From NCBI RefSeq assembly GCF_021184045.1, contig NZ_CP073710.1, forward strand, positions 1,932,685 to 1,996,684: 64,000 nucleotides of DNA, given 5' to 3'. Of the stretch, positions 57,309 to 64,000 are shown piece by piece. Every line of letters begins with the position of its first letter. The first letter of the stretch is position 1. The notes below the pieces were generated by a model that worked only from the letters and a program-made list of their open reading frames with translations, made no database searches and was not told the origin of the DNA. Source of the stretch: Methanococcoides orientis. Its GTDB lineage: Archaea > Halobacteriota > Methanosarcinia > Methanosarcinales > Methanosarcinaceae. Made by a program: the position numbers and the translations under genes.

Positions 57309-57713
57309 TTAAAGCAGCTTTTCTCCTGCATTCGGACCCGGGGAGCAGTCATAGACATCTGTGATCTTCATAACAAGAAGACTTTTTGCCGGAGCCTGTA
57401 CCATTTTGGAATGAACGATCTCCTGCATCTTCTCAAACTCCGGTCCGCTTGTCTTTAATTCGACATCGCCTTTGATCTGGAAAGAGCCTTTTGTCTTTGG
57501 ACCCCAGATATATATAGAGACTTTTGGATTCTCCATGACATTTGAAAGTGATTTTTTCATGAAGTTGTCTGCGATCCAGATAGTACTGTCATCGACCAAG
57601 GAGACAAAACCGATCGGAACAACGTTTGGAACTCCCTCTTTTGAGGCAGTGGCAACAGGAAATACCTGTATTGTACTGATTGCTTCTTTCATGTCTTCTG
57701 TAAGTGTTACCAT
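57309..57713 (-). CDS. Pyridoxamine 5'-phosphate oxidase-related flavin protein
   Basis: 134 residues of the split-barrel flavin-binding fold. FPVATASKEGVPNVVPIGFV near 18-37 and WIADNFMKKSLSNVMENPKV near 46-65 are typical of this family, whose members bind FMN or F420 and reduce varied substrates. GGTGA lies 5 bases before ATG at 57711-57713; an upstream in-frame start is possible but not needed. It is convergent with the small cysteine protein and divergent from the regulator gene at 57.8 kb. The substrate is unknown. Confidence 0.85.
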   Translation of the reverse strand: MVTLTEDMKEAISTIQVFPVATASKEGVPNVVPIGFVSLVDDSTIWIADNFMKKSLSNVMENPKVSIYIWGPKTKGSFQIKGDVELKTSGPEFEKMQEIVHSKMVQAPAKSLLVMKITDVYDCSPGPNAGEKLL

Positions 57714-57842
57714 GTTGATCACCACAGATACTTAATACATGTATATTAATATAGTAGACCGTTAGAAAACTATACTAACAATCATCGAAGTACACATTTC
57801 TAACCAGCCACAGAACAGATCCATCCTGGAGAGCATGAAATA

Positions 57843-58604
57843 ATGAGCGAGAAAAAATTGATAGCAGAAGAGATTACCCTGCTCCATGAAGAAATTGCAG
57901 GGCTTCGCAGTGAACTAAACCGTTTCAGAGGCGAAGTTGCGGGAAGTCAGACCAATTCACTATTCAATGAGTTCAGGAACCAATGCGCTGTAGAGATGAT
58001 CAATGGATCTTTGGAAAACGCCTACGAGCTCATCGGGAACGAAGAGAAGGAATGCCCTATGCAGACAAAATGCATTCCACATCTAGTTCATTTTTTTGAA
58101 GAGTTGGGTGACTATACCAGAACTGGACAGGTGACTGAGGATAATATCGAAAAGATGCGCAGTAACTTTGATAAAGTGAAGAAGATGGCACCATTCGATC
58201 ACTGTTCCAACTGTATAGGGAAGGCTCAAGGATACTTCGACCAGCAGATAGGGATGCTGCAGACAATAGGAGTATACAAAAATGAGACCGACATGCAATT
58301 GCAGGTGCGGGACCTCCATGAAGAACAGGTATCCAACCTGATCGGTGATCCGTTAAGCAGCGCAGTACGTGTCAGGATCTTAAAGTCATTATACAATGGA
58401 GGAAGATCATTCACCGAACTTTCGAAGCTCACCGAACTCCGCGGCGGAAATCTCCTTTTCCATCTGGAAAAACTGCAGAGTAAGGGGGTGATCAGGCAAC
58501 GCGGTGAACGGGGCGAATACCAGATCAGTGTGCAGGGTTATGAGACACTCAATGCAATGGCTGAACTTGTGGGAAAATTAGGTGTCAACTATAGCAAGAC
58601 ATGA
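57843..58604 (+). CDS. Winged-helix regulator with a cysteine-containing sensor region
   Basis: 253 residues. An N-terminal coiled coil (LHEEIAGLRSELNRFRGEVA near 14-33) precedes a helical region with two cysteine pairs, CPMQTKC near 65-71 and HCSNCIGKAQG near 119-129, able to bind a metal or respond to redox. The C-terminal winged helix is ArsR-like: SAVRVRILKSLYNGGRSFTE near 174-193 and GGNLLFHLEKLQSKGVIRQR near 205-224. It may regulate the divergent flavin-binding gene. It is not MsvR, since no V4R domain is visible. Ligand unknown. Confidence 0.8.
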   Translation: MSEKKLIAEEITLLHEEIAGLRSELNRFRGEVAGSQTNSLFNEFRNQCAVEMINGSLENAYELIGNEEKECPMQTKCIPHLVHFFEELGDYTRTGQVTEDNIEKMRSNFDKVKKMAPFDHCSNCIGKAQGYFDQQIGMLQTIGVYKNETDMQLQVRDLHEEQVSNLIGDPLSSAVRVRILKSLYNGGRSFTELSKLTELRGGNLLFHLEKLQSKGVIRQRGERGEYQISVQGYETLNAMAELVGKLGVNYSKT

Positions 58605-58939
58605 TCTGGCTGACCATCTATCAACAAGAGAATTTTTGTGTCAGGGCAAATTTCACAATTAAAAGGGGAAAAGGGAAAAGAATTGGACCATAATACGTTT
58701 TTACAGCAAATGTCCTGTTAATACCCAGATAACACCCTGCTTTTTAGCTACCTTTTTTGAGATTATCCGGACTTTCATATCCTGTAAAAATCGAGCCCAT
58801 GAAATACAATTTATACTTGCGCAAATTGAATATAAAGATAAATATACATTATGAGTAAACGTATTTCTTTTTTATTGCGGGTCATATATAAATACAATAA
58901 TAACCAATTTGTAATTGGGAATAAAAGAAGGTGGTACAA
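58605..58939. other. Intergenic region with promoter of a 34-codon gene
   Basis: No further gene seen. CATATATAAATA at 58883-58894 is a strong TATA box. An inverted repeat CCAATT-TGT-AATTGG (58904-58918) lies over the predicted transcript start, as an operator would. The ribosome site AAGGTGG is at 58928-58934. Confidence 0.5.
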
Positions 58940-59044
58940 ATGAGACGAAGTTCAAACTTCAGGTTGGAACTCTCAAGCTCACCATGGGGAACGATATCAA
59001 TGGACTTTGTGGAGATTGATGATGATCCCGAAAAGCCCCCATAA
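58940..59044 (+). CDS. Small protein of 34 residues, unknown
   Basis: Reads MRRSSNFRLELSSSPWGTIS followed by MDFVEIDDDPEKPP: basic start, acidic end. Its own TATA box, a good ribosome site (AAGGTGG, 6 bases before ATG) and a hairpin terminator downstream make it a convincing small gene. No membrane segment or cysteine. I do not recognise it. Confidence 0.65.
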   Translation: MRRSSNFRLELSSSPWGTISMDFVEIDDDPEKPP

Positions 59045-59064
59045 CGAATAGTTGTTTTGAAAAG

Positions 59065-59106
59065 GTCAGCCTGATCAACAGGTTGGCTAAAGATTTACTC
59101 TTTTTC
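59065..59106 (+). terminator. Hairpin and T-tract after the 34-codon gene
   Basis: A 9-bp stem with two G-T pairs (59065-59073 with 59079-59087, loop ATCAA) is followed by a T-rich tract to 59106. Confidence 0.5.
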
Positions 59107-59212
59107 CGCGTCCTTCATTAGATTTTCACGCCATACCATCTTGAATTGCTAAACCTTAAGTTATTCAATATTTACTATAAAATTAAAGATCTAACAAAAA
59201 AACAACAGATAT

Positions 59213-59240
59213 ATCCATTCAGGGGAGTTCCTGAATGGAT
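59213..59240 (-). terminator. Hairpin terminator of the small paralogous genes
   Basis: Perfect 11-bp stem (59213-59223 with 59230-59240, 6-base loop). On the minus strand it is followed by a T-rich run that includes seven T, about 37 bases after the stop of the 47-codon gene. Confidence 0.55.
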
Positions 59241-59276
59241 GGTTCCACAGGATGAATTTTAAAAAATAATGGAGGA

Positions 59277-59420
59277 TCAGGAATTATCCTGTTTGTTCAT
59301 ATCCAGTGTTAACAGTTTACTGCTGTCAATCTTGCCATCAGCACTAATGCTGATAGAAAATGCAATTGCAGAGGAATCCTCAGCATTTGGCTGTACATAG
59401 AGCAAAGTTGTATCTTCCAT
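59277..59420 (-). CDS. Small protein of 47 residues, paralogue of the next gene
   Basis: Reads MEDTTLLYVQPNAEDSSAIA and continues FSISISADGKIDSSKLLTLD. ATG at 59418-59420 has GAGGT 6 bases upstream. The middle (YVQPNAEDSSAIAFSISISA) aligns with LFKPQKGNDPAVVFSSIVND of the gene 54 bases upstream, including the following D-G-x-I. Predicted as a small beta structure. Unknown function; probably cotranscribed with its paralogue. Confidence 0.7.
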   Translation of the reverse strand: MEDTTLLYVQPNAEDSSAIAFSISISADGKIDSSKLLTLDMNKQDNS

Positions 59421-59474
59421 TATTATACCTCATTTATTCCAAATTTTATCTTTTAAGCTATCTATCCTGAAATA

Positions 59475-59669
59475 TCAGTTAGGTCGGTTATACCCGTGTC
59501 CGGAATATATCCGATAAAGACGCCTTCGTTTGATGGTTCCATCATCATTCACTATCGAAGAGAAAACGACAGCAGGGTCATTTCCCTTCTGTGGTTTGAA
59601 TAAAACCATGTTGCTCAAAAGATATTGATACTTATACGCATCTACCAGATTTTCAGGTGTATCTGCCAT
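59475..59669 (-). CDS. Small protein of 64 residues, paralogue of the previous gene
   Basis: Starts MADTPENLVDAYKYQYLLSN and contains LFKPQKGNDPAVVFSSIVND, then DGTIKRRRLYRIYSGHGYNR. I chose ATG at 59667-59669, 9 bases after GGGGA, over the ATG five codons earlier. The shared core with the 47-residue neighbour suggests a tandem duplication. No cysteines or membrane parts; unknown function. Confidence 0.7.
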   Translation of the reverse strand: MADTPENLVDAYKYQYLLSNMVLFKPQKGNDPAVVFSSIVNDDGTIKRRRLYRIYSGHGYNRPN

Positions 59670-59895
59670 ATTCTTAGTCCCCAAATATTACACATTATAT
59701 TCTTTAAGTCAGACCGATGCATGCCAGCAAATGGAAATCTTTAATTGAGAAAACCCAACCGTACCCCACCTGCAACCCCCATACATTGCCCTTGCTACTA
59801 TGTTGTTATTTTAAGTATAAATAATATTGTATATGGCTAACTTATGTAATCTTTGTAGCTAACCGTGGCTGTTCAGATATTGAAATCTTCGATGT

Positions 59896-60741
59896 TCACA
59901 AAGAGATCAATACAATCGCAGTCAAAGCAAGTATAACCCCTATCCATTGCATTGATGAGAGACGTTCTTTCAGGATGATCCATGCAAGTAGAACTGTGCT
60001 TCCAGGGTACAGAGATGCGATCACGGTCGCAATATCAAGTCTGCCCACCTGCGAAGCCAGTGCAAAGAAAAGGTTCCCTGTAGCATCAAAAACTCCTGCA
60101 AGTATTATTAAAGGGAGGACTGCCTTTGAAGGTAAAGTTGCTGATTTTCTGAGCATGGCAAATCCCAGGATAACCACAACAGCAGAGATCTTTGCAACCG
60201 TAAGAGGCCAGAAAACTGCCGATTCACTGAAAAGGTCGACAGATATGAAGAAGAGACCAAATCCAACACCTGCCAGCAACGGATAGACCAGGTCCTGTCT
60301 TTTGATAGCCCCTTTCTCGCCGGTACTGCCGATAAGCCACATGGCTGCAATAGCCAACACAAAACCTGCTATCTGGTGCCCTGCAGGCAAACCTTCATTG
60401 ATAGCACCATAGATCACGGGCAAAGCAACGGTCACCACGGCAGATACCGGGGCTGCGACTCCCATCTTGCCCATGGAAAGCGCATGATAGAGTGCCAGAA
60501 GACCAAAACTCCCGGCAACACCTGCAACAAATCCCCAGAACATACCATTCATTGGCGGGAACTCTTCTGAGAAATATAATGCAAGAAATGGCAAAAGAAC
60601 AAGACCTACTGCCTGTGTTATTATTACAACAGAATAGACACTGGCACGTTTTGTCGCAAAACCACCACCAAAATCCGCAGCACCCCAGGTTGCAGCTGCT
60701 GCAAGGCTGAAGAAGACGACAAGGATCTCAGGAGATATCAT
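59896..60741 (-). CDS. EamA/DMT-superfamily transporter
   Basis: 281 residues with ten hydrophobic segments in two EamA repeats. FSLAAAATWGAADFGGGFAT near 11-30 opens the first repeat and VIASLYPGSTVLLAWIILKE near 240-259 is the conserved end of the second. The superfamily exports or imports amino acids, nucleotide sugars or small metabolites; the substrate is not predictable here. It is divergent from hcp. Confidence 0.85.
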   Translation of the reverse strand: MISPEILVVFFSLAAAATWGAADFGGGFATKRASVYSVVIITQAVGLVLLPFLALYFSEEFPPMNGMFWGFVAGVAGSFGLLALYHALSMGKMGVAAPVSAVVTVALPVIYGAINEGLPAGHQIAGFVLAIAAMWLIGSTGEKGAIKRQDLVYPLLAGVGFGLFFISVDLFSESAVFWPLTVAKISAVVVILGFAMLRKSATLPSKAVLPLIILAGVFDATGNLFFALASQVGRLDIATVIASLYPGSTVLLAWIILKERLSSMQWIGVILALTAIVLISL

Positions 60742-60873
60742 ATTGTTTGCTCCGAAACAAAAATAGGATCATTTTCGGGTAGATTTGTTCATTTCTATAA
60801 ATAGGTTCTCACAAGGATGAAAACATCGCTTCATGAAAACTTGTTTTGATAGCAGGTATCCAACAAGAAACTG

Positions 60874-60921
60874 GGGATATATATACGAGTATCTTTAATG
60901 TACTTAATATCCTAAAGATAC
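60874..60921 (+). promoter_or_regulatory. Promoter of hcp with a 9-bp inverted repeat
   Basis: A TATA box GATATATATA is near 60876-60885. Over the predicted transcript start and leader lies a perfect inverted repeat, GTATCTTTA (60889-60897) and TAAAGATAC (60913-60921), spaced by 15 bases. It may be a regulator site or a leader stem. Confidence 0.45.
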
Positions 60922-60961
60922 CAACCATCCAATCATTACAACAAAAAGGAGAGATCAAAAA

Positions 60962-62650
60962 ATGTATTGCTATCAATGTGAAGAAACCGTAGGCGGACAG
61001 GCATGTACCAAAACAGGAGCATGTGGTAAGAAACCGGAAGTTGCAGACCTTCAGGACCAGCTAACCTACATCCTAAAAGGTATTGCATACTACAATGCAA
61101 AAGCACGTGACAACGGAATCACCGATGAGAAAGTAGATCAGTTCATCATGAACGGGCTTTTCTCAACCATCACTAATGTAAACTTCAGCGCAAAGGACTT
61201 CCAGAAATACATCAGGGAAGGACTTGAGATCAGGGATGGAGTCAAGCGTAATCTTGTTACAAGGAACATCGACCTTGGAGAAGCAAAGGATCTTTCATTC
61301 GGTGACAAGGTCAAAGCCACACTCGGCATGTCTGATCCGGAGACCAGATTTGAGATCCCGGGTGCCGCGATCGTCACTCCTGAAGTCCTCAGGACCACGA
61401 ACACAGGCATCCTTGCGACACAGAACGAAGACATAAGGTCGTTGCGGGAAATACTCACCTACGGGCTTAAAGGTCTTGCAGCCTATGCACACCATGCTAA
61501 CGTACTTGGTTACAGCGATGACAAGATCTTTGCATTCACAGAAAGAGCACTTGCTGCAACCCTTGACGATACCCTTTCAGTTGACCAACTTGTCGGACTG
61601 GTCCTAGAATGTGGAGAATACGGTGTAAAGGTCATGGCATTGCTGGACGAGGCAAACACAACAACCTACGGCAATCCTGAACCTACCGAGGTCTATCTTG
61701 GCGTCAAGGACAATCCGGGAATCCTCATCAGTGGACATGACCTCAAGGATATGGAACAGCTCCTCAAGCAGACCAAGGGAACAGGCGTTGATGTCTACAC
61801 CCATGGTGAGATGCTGCCTGCAAATTACTACCCTGCATTCAAGAAATATGATAACTTCGTCGGAAACTATGGCGGTTCATGGTGGGCACAAAAGAGCGAG
61901 TTCGAAAAGTTCAACGGTCCTATACTGATGACAACCAACTGTATCGTCCCTCCAAAGGAAAGCTACATTGACAGGATCTATACTACCAGTATTGTCGGTT
62001 TTGATGGTGTAAAACACATCGATGCAGATGAGAACGGTGCAAAGGACTTCTCTGCCCTCATCGAGCAGGCAAAGAAGTGCAAGTCTCCGGAACAACTGGA
62101 AGATGGTACCCTGATCGGAGGATTTGCCCACAGTGCAGCTCTCTCTGTCGCAGACAAGATCGTAGAAGCTGTAAAGGGCGGAAAGATCACACGTTTCGTA
62201 GTTATGGCAGGTTGTGACGGAAGGCACAAAGAAAGGGATTACTACACCAAATTCGCAGAAGCTCTCCCCGAAAGTGCGGTCATCCTGACAGCAGGTTGTG
62301 CAAAATACCGCTACAACAAGCTTGACCTTGGAGATATCGATGGAATTCCAAGAGTACTCGACGCAGGACAGTGTAATGACTCATACTCCCTTGTGGTCAT
62401 CGCACAGAAGCTTGCCGAAGCTTTCGGACTTGAGGACATCAATGAACTGCCGGTCTCATACAACATCGCATGGTATGAACAAAAAGCAGTCCTGGTATTG
62501 CTCGCACTGCTGCACCTTGGTGTCAAGAACATAACACTTGGTCCAACGCTTCCGGCATTCGTCTCTCCGAATGTCCTGAACGTCCTTGTTGAGAACTTCA
62601 ACATCGCACCAAATACAACCGTCGATGAGGATCTGGAAAGGCTGCTCTAA
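60962..62650 (+). CDS. hcp: Hybrid cluster protein (hydroxylamine/NO reductase)
   Basis: Iron-sulfur protein that reduces hydroxylamine and, in bacteria, nitric oxide or protein S-nitrosothiols. 562 residues. The N-terminal cluster site is [20 protein letters not shown] with cysteines at 3, 6, 15 and 21. Hybrid-cluster ligands lie in [11 protein letters not shown] near 329, [20 protein letters not shown] near 416-435, [11 protein letters not shown] near 446 and [10 protein letters not shown] near 471. GGAGAG stands before ATG. It has its own promoter with an inverted repeat. High expression is suggested by codon choice. Confidence 0.95.
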   Translation: MYCYQCEETVGGQACTKTGACGKKPEVADLQDQLTYILKGIAYYNAKARDNGITDEKVDQFIMNGLFSTITNVNFSAKDFQKYIREGLEIRDGVKRNLVTRNIDLGEAKDLSFGDKVKATLGMSDPETRFEIPGAAIVTPEVLRTTNTGILATQNEDIRSLREILTYGLKGLAAYAHHANVLGYSDDKIFAFTERALAATLDDTLSVDQLVGLVLECGEYGVKVMALLDEANTTTYGNPEPTEVYLGVKDNPGILISGHDLKDMEQLLKQTKGTGVDVYTHGEMLPANYYPAFKKYDNFVGNYGGSWWAQKSEFEKFNGPILMTTNCIVPPKESYIDRIYTTSIVGFDGVKHIDADENGAKDFSALIEQAKKCKSPEQLEDGTLIGGFAHSAALSVADKIVEAVKGGKITRFVVMAGCDGRHKERDYYTKFAEALPESAVILTAGCAKYRYNKLDLGDIDGIPRVLDAGQCNDSYSLVVIAQKLAEAFGLEDINELPVSYNIAWYEQKAVLVLLALLHLGVKNITLGPTLPAFVSPNVLNVLVENFNIAPNTTVDEDLERLL

Positions 62651-62809
62651 AGCCTTTCCTTCCCCTCCCTTCATCCCCCTTTTTCCCACATTCCATCCCC
62701 GTTCGTTTCATCCATGTGTAACCATTTTTTTTCTTTTTCCGGTCTGAATTCTGACAATAGAACAAGTTGCTAAAAATTCTTTTATAGCATCATCGAACAA
62801 CATATTATT

Positions 62810-63160
62810 GTGGAATATACAAGGAATGGGACCAAAGGCGATCAGAACAAGGTTTGGAAAATACTGCTTCCAGTTGTAGCAACCATTTTCCTGACAATTG
62901 CCGTTTCAATGATAGTATTTTATCAGAATTACTACACCGGAACACTATATCTGATCACTTCGATATTGTACTTCAGCTCTGCATATCTTATTACCACTGG
63001 CAGGGTCAACATGATGAAAAGCTCATTAAATGAGCAGGGAACTCTGGCACTGGGCTTTATCCTGCTCGCAATAGCATTGGCCTTGAACGGGCTTTTTTGG
63101 GGATTGGGATTCGTACTGTTCTTGGCAGGCATACTCTCGATCCGCAAAAAGAGTGAGTAA
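62810..63160 (+). CDS. Small integral membrane protein, unknown
   Basis: 116 residues with four hydrophobic segments: ILLPVVATIFLTIAVSMIVF near 18-37, a second around TLYLITSILYFSSAYLIT, then LGFILLAIALALNGLFWGLG and FVLFLAGILSIRK. GTG at 62810 is the start; there is no ribosome site, and a TTTTATAG TATA-like box about 28 bases upstream suggests a leaderless message. I do not recognise the family. Confidence 0.65.
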   Translation: MEYTRNGTKGDQNKVWKILLPVVATIFLTIAVSMIVFYQNYYTGTLYLITSILYFSSAYLITTGRVNMMKSSLNEQGTLALGFILLAIALALNGLFWGLGFVLFLAGILSIRKKSE

Positions 63161-63278
63161 TTGAATCCAGAAAGTGGCAAAATATACCGGAAAGAAGCAT
63201 ATATAATAGGCAAATGGTAATTTGTCATCTATACATAATTAAGATCCAAATTGATATCCGGAAAAAGATGGAGATATG

Positions 63279-64000
63279 ATGAGACCAGAAACAAAAGCCG
63301 AGCTTATTGCCGTGGGTAGCCTTGATATAGAACCATCCCTGCTGGGGAAGATCACAGTCCCGACCGCAGGGCCGGGAGCAGGTAAGACAGCATTTTTCTT
63401 CCGCTCCGGTGACCAGAGAGTCAGGCTTGCCCTGAACAAGGAATCACCTCTCAAAGCAGTTGCCGATGGAGATGACATCGTTATAATGAGAGATGGTAAG
63501 GAGATCGCAAGGGGAGAGATCGAGGAAGAGCTTATCCATTGCCCTGACCAGGCTTATATAAACATGACAGAGAAATGTATCTTCGATTGTAAGTTCTGTC
63601 CGGTTCCAAAGCTCAACGGCAAGGTCAAGACCATTGAAGAGGTCGTAAATCTGATCGGTGAGGCAAACGCCACCGGCAAGATGAAAGCCATATCCATCAC
63701 CACCGGTGTTGATGAATCAGTGGAGAAAGAGCTTGAAAGAGCCCTCACGGTAGTCAATGCTGTGAAGAAATACGGCGTTCCTATTGGTGTTGCAGTGTAT
63801 CCAACCCCTGATTCGAACAGGCTTCTAAAAGAAGCAGGTGCTGACGAGATCAAGTACAACGTTGAAACGATGGACAGGGAACTCTACAAAGAGGTCTGCC
63901 CAGGACAGGACATGGAAGAGATATTACAGGCACTTAAGGGAGCCGTCGAGGTTTTCGGCAAGAACAAAGTATGTGCCAATTTCATCATCGGCCTGGGAGA
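63279..64000 (+). CDS. Radical SAM protein (3' end outside window)
   Basis: The frame is open for 240 codons to the window edge. A roughly 90-residue N-terminal part is unassigned. The radical SAM cluster motif C-x3-C-x2-C is in MTEKCIFDCKFCPVPK near 96-111, SAM-binding strands follow with ISITTGVDES near 139. KYNVETMDRELYKEVCPGQD near 190 resembles biotin-synthase/lipoyl-type enzymes. GGAG is 5 bases before ATG 63279; ATG at 63276 is also in frame. Exact reaction unknown. Confidence 0.85.
   Translation, partial: MRPETKAELIAVGSLDIEPSLLGKITVPTAGPGAGKTAFFFRSGDQRVRLALNKESPLKAVADGDDIVIMRDGKEIARGEIEEELIHCPDQAYINMTEKCIFDCKFCPVPKLNGKVKTIEEVVNLIGEANATGKMKAISITTGVDESVEKELERALTVVNAVKKYGVPIGVAVYPTPDSNRLLKEAGADEIKYNVETMDRELYKEVCPGQDMEEILQALKGAVEVFGKNKVCANFIIGLG

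Noticed and set aside
1-64000. tRNA genes, rRNA genes and CRISPR arrays
   Set aside because: No T-arm plus acceptor pattern, no rRNA core sequence and no evenly spaced repeats were found by eye on either strand; a tRNAscan or CRISPR search could still find one.

Overview
The window comes from a methanogenic archaeon of the Methanosarcinaceae, most like Methanococcoides. This is inferred from gene content, not from a search. It carries genes typical of methylotrophic methanogens: an AtwA-type methyl-CoM reductase activation ATPase, PurP, NrpR, geranylgeranylglyceryl phosphate synthase, ribosomal protein L40e, archaeal AglB, a homoaconitase small subunit of the coenzyme B pathway, and TATA-box promoters. 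DNA is moderately AT-rich, and strongly AT-rich from about 13 to 20 kb. No rRNA, tRNA or CRISPR array was seen.

From 0.7 to 30 kb lies a large, mostly minus-strand surface-glycan locus. It starts with homoaconitase small subunit, a UTP-glucose pyrophosphorylase and the oligosaccharyltransferase AglB. Then come a GT2 glycosyltransferase, GDP-fucose synthase and a tightly overlapping seven-gene set (HAD phosphatase, cyclase-family hydrolase, SDR, 2-hydroxyacid dehydrogenase, HpcH/HpaI aldolase, a sialyltransferase/DUF115-like protein and a CMP-sugar synthetase). This set looks like a route to a CMP-activated acidic sugar that uses an aldolase, with no NeuB-type synthase in the window. More glycosyltransferases follow. 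A plus-strand, AT-rich island holds one glycosyltransferase and two sulfotransferases and is bracketed by a short inverted repeat. The locus ends with a flippase, a UspA protein, an SLC13 anion transporter, a complete PAPS-forming and PAP-recycling set (CysN, CysD, CysC, CysQ), GDP-mannose 4,6-dehydratase and a mannose-1-phosphate guanylyltransferase. Together these suggest a sulfated, fucose-type, acidic glycan that may be attached to S-layer proteins by AglB.

From 30 to 45 kb are mostly core genes: two M24 peptidases, TrmG10, TruA, PurP, a CstA transporter that may be foreign, a dolichol/diacylglycerol-kinase-like protein, a HerA-like ATPase, an M29-like aminopeptidase, LeuD and an isopropylmalate dehydrogenase. 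At 45.2-47.4 kb an AAA_15 ATPase and a DUF4435 protein overlap; this pair has the architecture of the PARIS (AriA-AriB) anti-phage system.

From 47 to 64 kb are NrpR, an ABC1 kinase, AtwA, GGGP synthase, L40e, a strongly structured candidate non-coding RNA at 53.6-53.8 kb, the GatCAB amidotransferase, a cysteine-bearing winged-helix regulator, several very small genes (34-64 codons, two of them paralogues), a DMT transporter, hybrid cluster protein and the start of a radical SAM gene that runs off the window.
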